58,746 bases of DNA from contig JAJQGJ010000004.1 in the NCBI GenBank assembly GCA_021200565.1, positions 1 to 58,746 of the forward strand, written 5' to 3'. Position numbers and translations under genes: made by a program. Of the stretch, positions 7,863-15,417 are shown piece by piece (position 1 is the first letter of the stretch; every line of letters starts with the position of its first letter). The notes beneath the pieces are model-generated. The model ran no database searches, was not told the origin of the DNA, and was given only the letters and a program-made list of their open reading frames with translations. This stretch comes from Oscillospiraceae bacterium. GTDB taxonomy: Bacteria; Bacillota; Clostridia; Oscillospirales; Ruminococcaceae.

Positions 7863-8579
7863 TTACTCAGTGATTACTGTAACGACTTCAGAATCCTGTC
7901 CAAGAATCTCCACCCTGAAGTCATAGCTAATGCCGCTCTTCAATCCAAGTATATTAACCTTGTGCTTCGAAGTTGTGCCGGCAACCTTCCACTCATCGGA
8001 AGTGGAACGCTTGTAATAAACTGTGTAGGTCTCGTCAGAAGTGATTCTCCACGAAAGAGTTACTTTTTCGCCTGAGACTGAATAGTCAAGGCTTTCGGGA
8101 ACGCTGGCAAAGACGTTCCATGCAGGAATATAATTGCCATAACCATTGTAGTTATCAGGTAGAAGAGATGCAACCTCTGCAAGTGTATCAACATGGTCAA
8201 CAACGTAAACTCTTGTAGTGTCAGTAATTATACTCGGATAGACCTCCAATACGTCTCCAGTATAAGTCAAAGCAATTATATCTCCCATAGCAATATCGTC
8301 AATGGTAATCAAGCCGTTCAAGCTCAGAAGCTCAATGTCTGCCTTCGCCGAAGCGGTGCAAAGCCCACGGTGGTTGATGTCGTTGACGTTGAGTGCACAC
8401 AGCTGAAGATCGCAGCTACCAGTTGTGCCAATACTAGCATCTATGACAAGAGCATAGAAGGTGGTTCCCTCATCGGACTCGATTTCTGAGATGTCGGGCA
8501 GGTCAACTGCCCAGGCTACTACTGACATCACAGACATCAGCATAAGTCCTGATAAGAGTATTGCGAGTAGTTTTTTCAT
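7863..8579 (-). CDS. Secreted fibronectin type III protein
   Basis: 238 aa exported protein. Signal peptide at residues 1-24 (MKKLLAILLSGLMLM, AWA before the cut), a central region of about 120 residues without a recognised domain, and a C-terminal fibronectin type III domain nearly identical in part to that of the preceding paralogue. The start at 8579 was chosen because GGGAGG precedes it and the signal peptide begins there; the longer frame to 8609 overlaps the protease remnant. It lies 20 bases after that remnant in the same direction, so both probably share one transcript. Confidence 0.78.
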   Translation of the reverse strand: MKKLLAILLSGLMLMSVMSVVAWAVDLPDISEIESDEGTTFYALVIDASIGTTGSCDLQLCALNVNDINHRGLCTASAKADIELLSLNGLITIDDIAMGDIIALTYTGDVLEVYPSIITDTTRVYVVDHVDTLAEVASLLPDNYNGYGNYIPAWNVFASVPESLDYSVSGEKVTLSWRITSDETYTVYYKRSTSDEWKVAGTTSKHKVNILGLKSGISYDFRVEILGQDSEVVTVITE

Positions 8580-8599
8580 AAAGATCCTCCCACATAATA

Positions 8600-9001
8600 T
8601 CAATTCCACAAAGTAGAATCATCCTTATCACCAGGATACCCGGTACAATAAACGCTTTTACCATTTAACTGGGTATCTGATAGTGCAGACATTCCATAAT
8701 ATCCGGTGCCCATCGAAGAACTTATTGTAATAACTCCATAGTCACCGCCTTTGTCGCCTGAGCTGATCCATGAGGCAGTAGTAGCTAGTTGAACCGCCGT
8801 AGAGCTTCCAAAAGAGGAGCTTGTTCCACCCGGGTATACTGTTACACTTGTTGCGTATCCAAGTACAGTATCATTCTGCCGGTAATAAATTGCGTGTCCA
8901 GCGGTAATTATTGTAGTATCATCAACAAACACTCCTGTTGCATATGTAGTTACACAACTCTCATTGATATTTGCCTCCCGTAAAATTAAATTTCCATCCA
9001 C
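8600..9001 (-). pseudogene. Truncated V8/trypsin-like serine protease
   Basis: 133 codons related to secreted glutamyl-endopeptidase/V8-type proteases. Seen: the catalytic His region TAGHA, a DYGVI segment fitting the catalytic Asp, and GYPGDKDDSTLW, after which the frame stops. The family's GNSG/GDSG segment with the nucleophilic Ser, expected 30-40 residues later, is missing because the signal-peptide gene 7863-8579 begins there. There is also no signal peptide: the frame stays open upstream to 9070 with coding-like sequence, but the only start is GTG at 9001. Both ends therefore look deleted, and the product cannot be an active protease. Confidence 0.7.
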
Positions 9002-9098
9002 CCCGCCCCATCCCGCTAACCCGTACGCTGAAAGCAGGAAGTTTTGGGAGGTGTCTGTGAATTCATAATATCAGAAGGCAAACAATTTGTCAAACTCG

Positions 9099-9128
9099 TA
9101 ACTTTCCGATCGTGCAAGTTGAAAGTTA
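9099..9128. promoter_or_regulatory. Candidate operator upstream of peptide gene
   Basis: TAACTTTC (9099-9106) and GAAAGTTA (9121-9128) form a perfect 8-bp inverted repeat with 14 bases between the arms, so the half-sites are 22 bp apart, about two helical turns. It ends exactly where the -35 hexamer of the peptide promoter begins, the position expected for an activator dimer such as the neighbouring XRE-TPR protein. Confidence 0.65.
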
Positions 9129-9157
9129 TGGACAATAGTTTGATTCGGTGCTAAAAT
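9129..9157 (+). promoter_or_regulatory. Promoter of secreted peptide gene
   Basis: TGGACA (9129-9134), 17 bp, TAAAAT (9152-9157). Both hexamers are imperfect, consistent with a promoter that needs an activator. Confidence 0.65.
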
Positions 9158-9218
9158 ATATATAGCTGAGCCACAGAAAACGGTAATAGCTAAAATTAAA
9201 TTGAAAGAGGTAAGAACA

Positions 9219-9425
9219 ATGAAAAAATCACTATCAGTGCTTTTGGCAATACTCTCAACACTCACTATGGCAATATCAGTTGCTGCAGAAGATACTTCAC
9301 TAGTACCAGAGGAGTCACAAGTTCCCGATGCAAGTATGTCGCATTCGGAAGAAAGTAAAGAAGAGCCAGATTGTAAACCGAATTGTGAAGCAGGGCTTCC
9401 GCTTATCGGTGATGAAGACTACTGA
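9219..9425 (+). CDS. Small secreted peptide, candidate signalling propeptide
   Basis: 68 aa. The ATG at 9219 follows AAAGAGG by eight bases. Residues 1-24 are a clear Sec signal peptide (MKKSLSVLLAILSTLTMAIS, cut near VAA). The remainder is very acidic and Ser/Pro/Glu-rich, with a DCKPNC pair and a C-terminal tail reading CEAGLPLIGDEDY. No known family was recognised. Its 3' end overlaps the 3' end of the convergent XRE-TPR regulator by seven bases, and a palindrome precedes its promoter. This is the gene arrangement of RRNPP-type quorum-sensing pairs, in which the C-terminal piece of an exported propeptide is reimported. That role is inferred. Confidence 0.72.
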   Translation: MKKSLSVLLAILSTLTMAISVAAEDTSLVPEESQVPDASMSHSEESKEEPDCKPNCEAGLPLIGDEDY

Positions 9426-10054
9426 CTTTCAATTTCAACTAACAAACGATTTATACATTCTGTCAGTTCGTCAGCATTCCACACCCTTGACGTGCAAAGC
9501 GAAAGAGCTTCTTCTGCAAGCTTTTTCGCTTCTTTTTTGTCACCATCATCGTTACGATGCGACATAGACCATGCGCAATTATACATGCAGCTCGGAAGTT
9601 TACTTAGATTTGACACATACTCGCAACAAGCAATACCCTCTTTTGCAACTTGAATGCTTTCATCATACTTGCCCATAAGCCCCAGAAACTTTGACAAGCT
9701 GTAGCATATATCAATCAATTTTCTTGAAGAAAAAGTTTTGTCCACTGCATTTGTCTCAATATTGTCTTTTATATGCTCAAGTATTGCTATAGCTGGTTCA
9801 TACTCTTCCAATAAGCCATAATTATACGCAATATCACGCAAAATCTGAGCTTCCATATTGGTCAAAAACTTCGGCAAATTTTCTTCATCGTAGTCCGGAA
9901 TTGTAAGACGCAGCGAGTCTTCGAGGTGATCAAGTTGAGTTATAGCGTCTATTATGCCATCTTCATACAACATTTTTGTGTCTATGACTTCGTAGCGCTG
10001 TTTGTTTTCGGTAGAAAAGCTATCATAATACTTTCCAAGTTCATCAAGCATCAT
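9419..10054 (-). CDS. TPR peptide-sensing half of split XRE regulator
   Basis: 211 codons of helical tetratricopeptide-like repeats, e.g. LLEEYEPAIAILEHI, LMGKYDESIQVAKEGI and KKEAKKLAEEALSLC, as in the C-terminal peptide-binding domain of RRNPP regulators (Rgg, PlcR, NprR, Rap). In-frame sequence upstream of the ATG (NGDKAKAR) reads on smoothly from the HTH part, so this is the second half of one gene (10337 to 9419) interrupted by one extra base in the A4 run at 10079-10082. It may be translated separately from ATGATG at 10054. The gene ends inside the peptide gene on the other strand. Confidence 0.75.
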   Translation of the reverse strand: MMLDELGKYYDSFSTENKQRYEVIDTKMLYEDGIIDAITQLDHLEDSLRLTIPDYDEENLPKFLTNMEAQILRDIAYNYGLLEEYEPAIAILEHIKDNIETNAVDKTFSSRKLIDICYSLSKFLGLMGKYDESIQVAKEGIACCEYVSNLSKLPSCMYNCAWSMSHRNDDGDKKEAKKLAEEALSLCTSRVWNADELTECINRLLVEIESQ

Positions 10055-10076
10055 ACGAGCTTTCGCTTTATCTCCA

Positions 10077-10337
10077 TTAAAATTGATGTGATTTTATATC
10101 ACGAATCTCTTGACGGACAAGATAGTCTTTATCGTTATTAGCTTCCCTAAGATAATCTGCAGACAAACCAAGCCGTTCAAGAAGTCTCGCCAAAATGCTA
10201 GTATTACTATTGAATTTTCCAGACTCGATTCTCGAAAGAGTGGACGCTGTGCATATTCCATTGCATAGCTCTTCTTGTGTTATGTTTTTGTCTTCACGAC
10301 AAGTTTTGATCAGGCTGCCGATTTCAATTTTATCCAT
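10077..10337 (-). CDS. XRE HTH half of split RRNPP-type regulator
   Basis: 86 codons: an XRE-type helix-turn-helix at about residues 8-62 (ITQEELCNGICTASTLSRIESG) and a short linker, ending early at QEIRDIKSHQF. Removing one base from the A4 run at 10079-10082 fuses it to the TPR domain and gives a protein of about 305 aa, the usual size of Rgg/PlcR-like regulators. The break could be a sequencing error, a true inactivating mutation or phase variation. AGGAGG precedes the ATG; the promoter is at 10366-10394. The likely target is the palindrome at 9099-9128. Confidence 0.8.
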   Translation of the reverse strand: MDKIEIGSLIKTCREDKNITQEELCNGICTASTLSRIESGKFNSNTSILARLLERLGLSADYLREANNDKDYLVRQEIRDIKSHQF

Positions 10338-10365
10338 AGTAAACCCTCCTCACTCCGTTTTCTCC

Positions 10366-10394
10366 ATTATATCACATCCAAATATAGCCTGCAA
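10366..10394 (-). promoter_or_regulatory. Promoter of XRE-TPR regulator
   Basis: Leftward TTGCAG (10389-10394), 17 bp, TATAAT (10366-10371). It sits directly after the terminator of the queH unit. Confidence 0.75.
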
Positions 10395-10420
10395 GAAAAA
10401 AGCCCGACTCGCATCGGGCT
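10395..10420 (-). terminator. Terminator of surE-queH operon
   Basis: AGCCCGA (10401-10407) pairs with TCGGGCT (10414-10420); the leftward RNA continues with six U from 10400 to 10395. Confidence 0.88.
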
Positions 10421-10424
10421 CTTC

Positions 10425-10985
10425 TTATTTCTTCTTTTTGCTGAGGTAGCGTTCTTCTTCACTGAAAACGCAGCCGCAGTATTTTTGCATGTAGTAGCCG
10501 GCTTCTCGGGCTCGCTTTTGTCCCTCACGGAAATAGGGACGGAAGTCACGATAGAGGAAGCTGATGTTGTACTTCTCAGCTTTTCTTTCAGCAACCTCAC
10601 GGATGAGGTCGTGCTTCTGATAGGGGCTGATGAGAAGAGAGGTTGAGAAGCTGTCGAAGCCGTTTTCGGAAGCGTACTTTGCAGCTCTGTCAAGGCGGAT
10701 GTCATAGCACTTCTCGCACCTGTCCTCCAGGTCGGGATAGACGAGGCGGACAAACTCTCTTAAGCCATAGTCATCAATCGTCACAAGCGGCAAGTTGACA
10801 TTCTGCGCATGCAGGATAAGGGTGTCACGGCGGGCTTTATATTCGGTGTAGGGATGAATATTCGGGTTGTACCAGAAGCCGGTGACATCGATGTTCTCAG
10901 CACGCAAGGTTTCAATGCACATGAGTGAGCAGGGAGCGCAGCAGATGTGAAGACACGTGTTTCTTTGAAAACGTGGCGTATTCAT
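10425..10985 (-). CDS. queH: Epoxyqueuosine reductase QueH
   Basis: 186 aa. QueH (former DUF208) reduces epoxyqueuosine to queuosine in the wobble base of GUN tRNAs; it is the non-cobalamin alternative to QueG. Seen: the CCAPC cysteine motif near the N-terminus, the WYNPNIHPYTEY block, CEKCY, and the C-terminal YCGC pair that complete the metal/cluster-binding cysteines. The ATG overlaps the stop codon of surE in an ATGA arrangement, so translation is coupled. It is the last gene of a leftward operon ended by the terminator at 10395-10420. Confidence 0.93.
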   Translation of the reverse strand: MNTPRFQRNTCLHICCAPCSLMCIETLRAENIDVTGFWYNPNIHPYTEYKARRDTLILHAQNVNLPLVTIDDYGLREFVRLVYPDLEDRCEKCYDIRLDRAAKYASENGFDSFSTSLLISPYQKHDLIREVAERKAEKYNISFLYRDFRPYFREGQKRAREAGYYMQKYCGCVFSEEERYLSKKKK

Positions 10986-11716
10986 ACAAAAACGCCATCC
11001 TTGAGAACACCTGAGCGGACTTTTCCAATAGAAATATAGTTGTTGACAACTGCCAAGGTGTCGCTACCCTCTCCCGCTTCGAGACAAGGCTCTCCGGCGA
11101 CAGTGAGGGTGATCGTTCCGTCGGGATTCTCAGTTGGGATATAATCGGTTTCATAGTAGGATCTGCCTTCGGGCAGTCTGTCCTCCAAAATGCCTTTCAG
11201 CTCGCTGAGAGGACAGCCCGGGAAATTGACATTCCAGAGTTCATACTTCTCAATAGGACGTGTAAGCAGGTCTTTTGCAATGGGAACGAGCTTTTCACGG
11301 ATAACCTCAAAATTGCCATTCATGGAGTTTGAGAATGCAATCGCTGGGATACCTCTGACCAGGGCTTCCTTTGCAGCTCCTATGGTGCCGGAATACATGA
11401 TGTCGATTCCGACATTATAGCCGTTGTTGATTCCGGAGAATACGACATCGGGCGTCTCGGGCAGAATGCTCATAGTAGCCACCTTAACGCAGTCGGCGGG
11501 AGTGCCGGTGATGGAGTATGCATTAACGCCCTCAACCGGAAAATCGGTTTCGTGCTTGATTACTATCTCGCCGAAAACGCTGATTCTCTGGGACATTGCA
11601 GAGCACTGAGTTGCGGGTGCTACTACCCAGACCTCGCCGAGTTCTTTAGCGGCTTTTGCAAGCTCCATAAGTCCGGCGGAGGTGATTCCGTCATCGTTTG
11701 TAACCAGTATTCTCAT
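10982..11716 (-). CDS. surE: 5'/3'-nucleotidase SurE
   Basis: 244 aa, metal-dependent phosphatase acting on nucleoside 5'- and 3'-monophosphates. Seen: the N-terminal MRILVTNDDG metal-binding motif (Asp-Asp), VVAPATQCSAMS, the SGINNGYNVG motif and GTIGAAKEAL, all diagnostic of SurE. Typical family length. The start overlaps the stop codon of the metallo-hydrolase upstream by four bases (ATGA), as does its own stop with queH, giving a tightly coupled three-gene operon. Confidence 0.95.
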   Translation of the reverse strand: MRILVTNDDGITSAGLMELAKAAKELGEVWVVAPATQCSAMSQRISVFGEIVIKHETDFPVEGVNAYSITGTPADCVKVATMSILPETPDVVFSGINNGYNVGIDIMYSGTIGAAKEALVRGIPAIAFSNSMNGNFEVIREKLVPIAKDLLTRPIEKYELWNVNFPGCPLSELKGILEDRLPEGRSYYETDYIPTENPDGTITLTVAGEPCLEAGEGSDTLAVVNNYISIGKVRSGVLKDGVFV

Positions 11717-13050
11717 ACAACATGAATCTCCTTTTTGTCAAGAATGATAGTTTGTCCCTCAGTGGGAAGCAGGCGGAAGCCGATATTTTCAGAATTGACG
11801 TTCTCCGGTCTCTGGCTGTGGATAGGTATCAGGCACTTGGGCGAAACGGTGTCAATCATGTGTCTTAAGCACCAGGGGCTTGCGTGTCCACCCAAGCCGA
11901 GTCTGACATACTGGATGCCGACCTTTTCAAGAAGCGACTGCATCTTCTGATATGATGGGTCATAGTCCCCAAGAGGATAGCCATCCATATGGAGATAGAG
12001 CTCTGCTACTTCCGCAAGATCCAACAACTCGTACGAACTGCGATAAGGAATCTGAAGAACATAGCTATCTGGGCTATTAAGAATCTCCTCCCTTGAGACA
12101 AGCTCCGCTCCATCAGGAACAGGTCTTCCGGCAACAGTTTCAGAGTAAACATACAGCTTGTCATCAGGATAGAATTCATCAAGATAGTCTGCCTGAGCAT
12201 TATCTAAAACAAGCTTTCTTTGGTGCTTGATGCACAGATTATAAAGATTATGCACCCTTTCAACGTTTCTTTCATAGGGATTTACTATAATCAGGCTGTC
12301 TGAATTCGATAGAATATCGTCAACCTCTGAAATAAGGGTATATTCGGTTCTCGGCTCATCAGCCGGCTTTTCAAGGGTGAGCATGTCGAAATCTTCCCAG
12401 CTGGCATTAGTGCCCTCGGTTATCATAATGTCAATTCCAGCTTCGTGGCAGGTCTCACCGAAGCCTTCAGTATACTCCGGGTGAAGACCGTGGAAGCGAT
12501 AGTCGCCAGTGTAGGCAATGTTGCCGTCGGGAGTTTCGATGATGAAGCCAGTTGCTCCTATGCAGTCGTGGTCAATCGGAAGGACATTGACTTTGAGATC
12601 TTCGATTGCGAAGCTCTCGCCATAAGGGATTCCGATGCAGTTTTTATGGGCACGGTATGTGAAATCTTTCTGATTGCAGAGCTTACGATATAATCTCAGA
12701 GAATCCTCGCTCATATAAACCGGAATTTCCGGGGCGAGCATATCGAATCCGCCCATGTGGTCGATATGCATATGGGAAATGATAAAGAAATGAGGCTTTT
12801 CTGTCTTACCATAGGGCACACATCCGATCTTTTCGGCAACTGCCTCTTCATAGATTCCGTCGGCGGCGGGAAGACGACCTATTCTCACATAGTCTTCCGG
12901 AATATGTCCCTCACGAAGCCTGACATTCGAGTCAATATCACGCATGACGGTGAAGCCGAAGTCGAACATCATTACAGCTTTTTCTGTTTCAACTTTAATA
13001 AATGTGCCGCCTATTACATTTAATCCTTTATAGAATGTTATCTTGGTCAT
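11713..13050 (-). CDS. MBL-fold metallo-hydrolase
   Basis: 445 aa cytoplasmic protein of the metallo-beta-lactamase fold. Seen: the metal-binding motif SHMHIDHMGG, a later TYTGDYRFHG segment with the bridging Asp, and a C-terminal PIHSQRPEN histidine motif. This set occurs in RNase J-like and related beta-CASP-type hydrolases, but the protein is shorter than RNase J and its exact substrate is unknown. ATG at 13050 was chosen because similarity to the fold starts right there (MTKITFYKG); the frame is open back to 13113 but runs into the terminator hairpin. The ribosome site is weak and no clear own promoter was found. Confidence 0.8.
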   Translation of the reverse strand: MTKITFYKGLNVIGGTFIKVETEKAVMMFDFGFTVMRDIDSNVRLREGHIPEDYVRIGRLPAADGIYEEAVAEKIGCVPYGKTEKPHFFIISHMHIDHMGGFDMLAPEIPVYMSEDSLRLYRKLCNQKDFTYRAHKNCIGIPYGESFAIEDLKVNVLPIDHDCIGATGFIIETPDGNIAYTGDYRFHGLHPEYTEGFGETCHEAGIDIMITEGTNASWEDFDMLTLEKPADEPRTEYTLISEVDDILSNSDSLIIVNPYERNVERVHNLYNLCIKHQRKLVLDNAQADYLDEFYPDDKLYVYSETVAGRPVPDGAELVSREEILNSPDSYVLQIPYRSSYELLDLAEVAELYLHMDGYPLGDYDPSYQKMQSLLEKVGIQYVRLGLGGHASPWCLRHMIDTVSPKCLIPIHSQRPENVNSENIGFRLLPTEGQTIILDKKEIHVV

Positions 13051-13090
13051 AGGTATAATATCTTTCTTTTCAAATACGCTTTTTTCAGAA

Positions 13091-13120
13091 AAGGGACTCG
13101 CCTTTTGCGGCAAGTCCCTT
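13091..13120. terminator. Terminator of sugar ABC operon
   Basis: AAGGGACTcGCC (13091-13102) pairs with GGCaAGTCCCTT (13109-13120), 36 bases beyond the stop codon of the solute-binding protein. Followed by TTTTCTG on the leftward RNA. Confidence 0.8.
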
Positions 13121-13155
13121 TTTCGTGCTAATAATTACTGTAGACGATTACAGAG

Positions 13156-14451
13156 TTACTGCAAAATTCCGTTTACAAGAGCGATAAGCTCATCATATGC
13201 GGTCTGTCCGTCAGCACCAGCGAGAACCAATTCCTCGAACTTGGTGCCGATGTCGTTACGAACATCATAGCTTCCATCAAAGTTGAGTGAAGAGAAGTAA
13301 GCATCCTGCTGAGCGTAGCAAGCCTGAGCTGCCTCGCTTGAAGCCATATATTCCTGATACTCGTCAGACTCAAAGCCTGAAGTACGGATAGGCATGTAAC
13401 CGGTCTGCATAGCCCAGTATACGGTGTTCTCAGTGTTGGTAAGGAACTTGAGGTATTCCCAAGCAGCAGCCTGCTTGTTAAGATCAGTGGTGAACATCAT
13501 TACGTTGGTACCAGCAGTGTTAGCAGCCTTGGTGGTGTTGCCAGGGAGAGTGGAAACGCCGAGCTCATAGCCTTCGTTCATGGTGATATAGGAAACACCA
13601 GTGGAAGAGCCGACATAAGCACCAACGAGACAGTTGCCAAGAGGTCCGGAGAAGTAGAGGTCCTCACCTACGAGACGAGCATAACCATTGTTATACATAT
13701 CCATGAGGTAAGTGATAGCCTCGAGACCTTCCTCAGTGTCGAACTCTGCACCGTCTTCGCTGATGTACTCAGCACCATTCTGGAGAAGGGTTGCTTCGAT
13801 AAGACCCGCAAGGTCATCATAACCGAGGGAAACCATTCCGAGCTCGCTCTGGAAAGTCTGACCGATGGTGATGAGGTCGTCCCAGGTCTCAGGGGCAGAA
13901 AGTCCAAGCTGATCGAAGAGTGTCTTGTTATAGAAGTAAAGGTAGGTGGACTTGTTGAACGGCATACCACTGATGAAGCCGAACTCGCTGTTTTCATCAC
14001 GATAGGATTCAAGGATGTCCTCATAATCCATCTCGTCATAGTCTCTCTCAACATATGCATCAAGATGAACAAGCTTGTCAAGATAAGATGTGACGTAGTT
14101 GTTATAAGCCTGTGAGAGATCGGGAAGAGTATCGGATGCTGCGCTTGCGGTGAGCTTGGTGGAAAGGTCAGTGTATGCGCCCTGGTTTACAAGGGTAACG
14201 GTGATTCCCCACTCGTTGGTTGCATTGAACTCATCGGTGATGGCAGTGAGAGCTTCTTCCTGCTTGTTCGACATTGCGTGCCAGAAGACGATTTCGCAAG
14301 CTTCAATATCTGCGCTATCAATGATCTGATCAGCTGTCGGAGTGGTGGTGCCGCTACCGTCGTCATCGTTAGATGTGCTGCCACAAGCGGTGAGTACGCT
14401 GAGAAGCATCATAGCAGAGAGAAGCACGCAAAGAATTCTTTTCATTTTCAT
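13156..14451 (-). CDS. Sugar ABC transporter substrate-binding lipoprotein
   Basis: 431 aa extracellular solute-binding protein of the family 1 (MalE/UgpB-like) type. It has a lipoprotein signal, LLSVLTAC, so it is tethered to the outer face of the membrane, then a threonine/aspartate linker and the binding fold from about residue 50 (EIVFWHAMSNKQEEALTAI). It delivers a carbohydrate to the two permeases encoded just upstream in the same operon. The sugar is not predictable; the nearby GH27 and GH43 enzymes make an oligosaccharide plausible. It is the last gene of the operon, preceded by 90 untranslated bases and its own AGGAG, which suits higher expression than the permeases. Confidence 0.92.
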   Translation of the reverse strand: MKMKRILCVLLSAMMLLSVLTACGSTSNDDDGSGTTTPTADQIIDSADIEACEIVFWHAMSNKQEEALTAITDEFNATNEWGITVTLVNQGAYTDLSTKLTASAASDTLPDLSQAYNNYVTSYLDKLVHLDAYVERDYDEMDYEDILESYRDENSEFGFISGMPFNKSTYLYFYNKTLFDQLGLSAPETWDDLITIGQTFQSELGMVSLGYDDLAGLIEATLLQNGAEYISEDGAEFDTEEGLEAITYLMDMYNNGYARLVGEDLYFSGPLGNCLVGAYVGSSTGVSYITMNEGYELGVSTLPGNTTKAANTAGTNVMMFTTDLNKQAAAWEYLKFLTNTENTVYWAMQTGYMPIRTSGFESDEYQEYMASSEAAQACYAQQDAYFSSLNFDGSYDVRNDIGTKFEELVLAGADGQTAYDELIALVNGILQ

Positions 14452-14541
14452 GTGATTTTTTCTCCTAACTTAAAGAATTTTTCCTGCCCACGGTATAGGA
14501 TTCCGGGGGCATCGGTTTATATCGTAGACGAGGTTTTGCTT

Positions 14542-15417
14542 TTAGCCCTTAACGCCGCTGAAAGCAACGCCCTCGAGAACGTACTTACGGAGAACCAGGA
14601 AGAGGATTACAACAGGCATTACGAGCATGCAGGATGCTGCCATTGTCAGCTGATAATCCGCACCGGATTCGGTCTGGAATCTTACGAGTCCGATTGAAAG
14701 GACACGCATATTCGGGTCGTTGGTGACGAGTAATGGCCAGAGGAATGCATTCCACGAGCTGATGAAGTTGAGGATGGCTATTGAAGCCAGACAGCTCTTG
14801 TTCATCGGAACCATAATCTTCGTCATGAACTTGAAGTCACTGCACTTATCAACCTTTGCGGCAAGGTACAGCTCATTCGGAACCTGCTCGAAGAACTGAC
14901 TGAGGAGGTAGATATAGAATACACTTGAGATGTACGGAACGATCATGGAAGCGTATGAATCTATCCATCCTAAGTTACTTACCGTCTGGTAGTTGGTGAT
15001 TATGAGCATCTCACCGGGAATCATCAGTGTTGCCATGAATATTGAGAACACGAGATTTTTTCCGGGGAAATTGAGCCTTGAGAATGCAAACGCAGAGAGT
15101 GTCGAGGTTATCAGAACACCTATCGTTGTGCATACAGCTACTATAATGGTATTCAGAAGGTATCTTGCGAACGGTGCTGAATTCCACGCCTCAACGTAGT
15201 TTGACCACTGCGGAATTGACGGGAAGAAGACCGGAGGAATTGCATTCAGCTCCTGATACGTCTTGAGACTCGAAAGAATCATGTAGAGGAACGGAAGAAG
15301 CGTCATAGCCGCACCAAGAATGAGCACTACATACTCGATAACCTTGGTGACTATCGCAGACGGCTTCATCTTGATATGCTGTGAATGAGTTTTTTGAGTA
15401 GATTTAGTCATTGTCAT
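14542..15417 (-). CDS. Sugar ABC permease, MalG/UgpE type
   Basis: 291 aa inner-membrane permease with six predicted helices, the second subunit of a carbohydrate importer. The EAA-like coupling loop is the segment around ELYLAAKVDKCSDFKFMTKIMVPM near residue 190, which contacts the ATPase. It overlaps the first permease gene by four bases, so translation is coupled. Confidence 0.92.
   Translation of the reverse strand: MTMTKSTQKTHSQHIKMKPSAIVTKVIEYVVLILGAAMTLLPFLYMILSSLKTYQELNAIPPVFFPSIPQWSNYVEAWNSAPFARYLLNTIIVAVCTTIGVLITSTLSAFAFSRLNFPGKNLVFSIFMATLMIPGEMLIITNYQTVSNLGWIDSYASMIVPYISSVFYIYLLSQFFEQVPNELYLAAKVDKCSDFKFMTKIMVPMNKSCLASIAILNFISSWNAFLWPLLVTNDPNMRVLSIGLVRFQTESGADYQLTMAASCMLVMPVVILFLVLRKYVLEGVAFSGVKG

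Noticed and set aside
10425-13050. Own promoter for the metallo-hydrolase/surE/queH operon
   Set aside because: No hexamer pair with acceptable spacing was found between the terminator at 13091-13120 and the start at 13050; readthrough remains possible.
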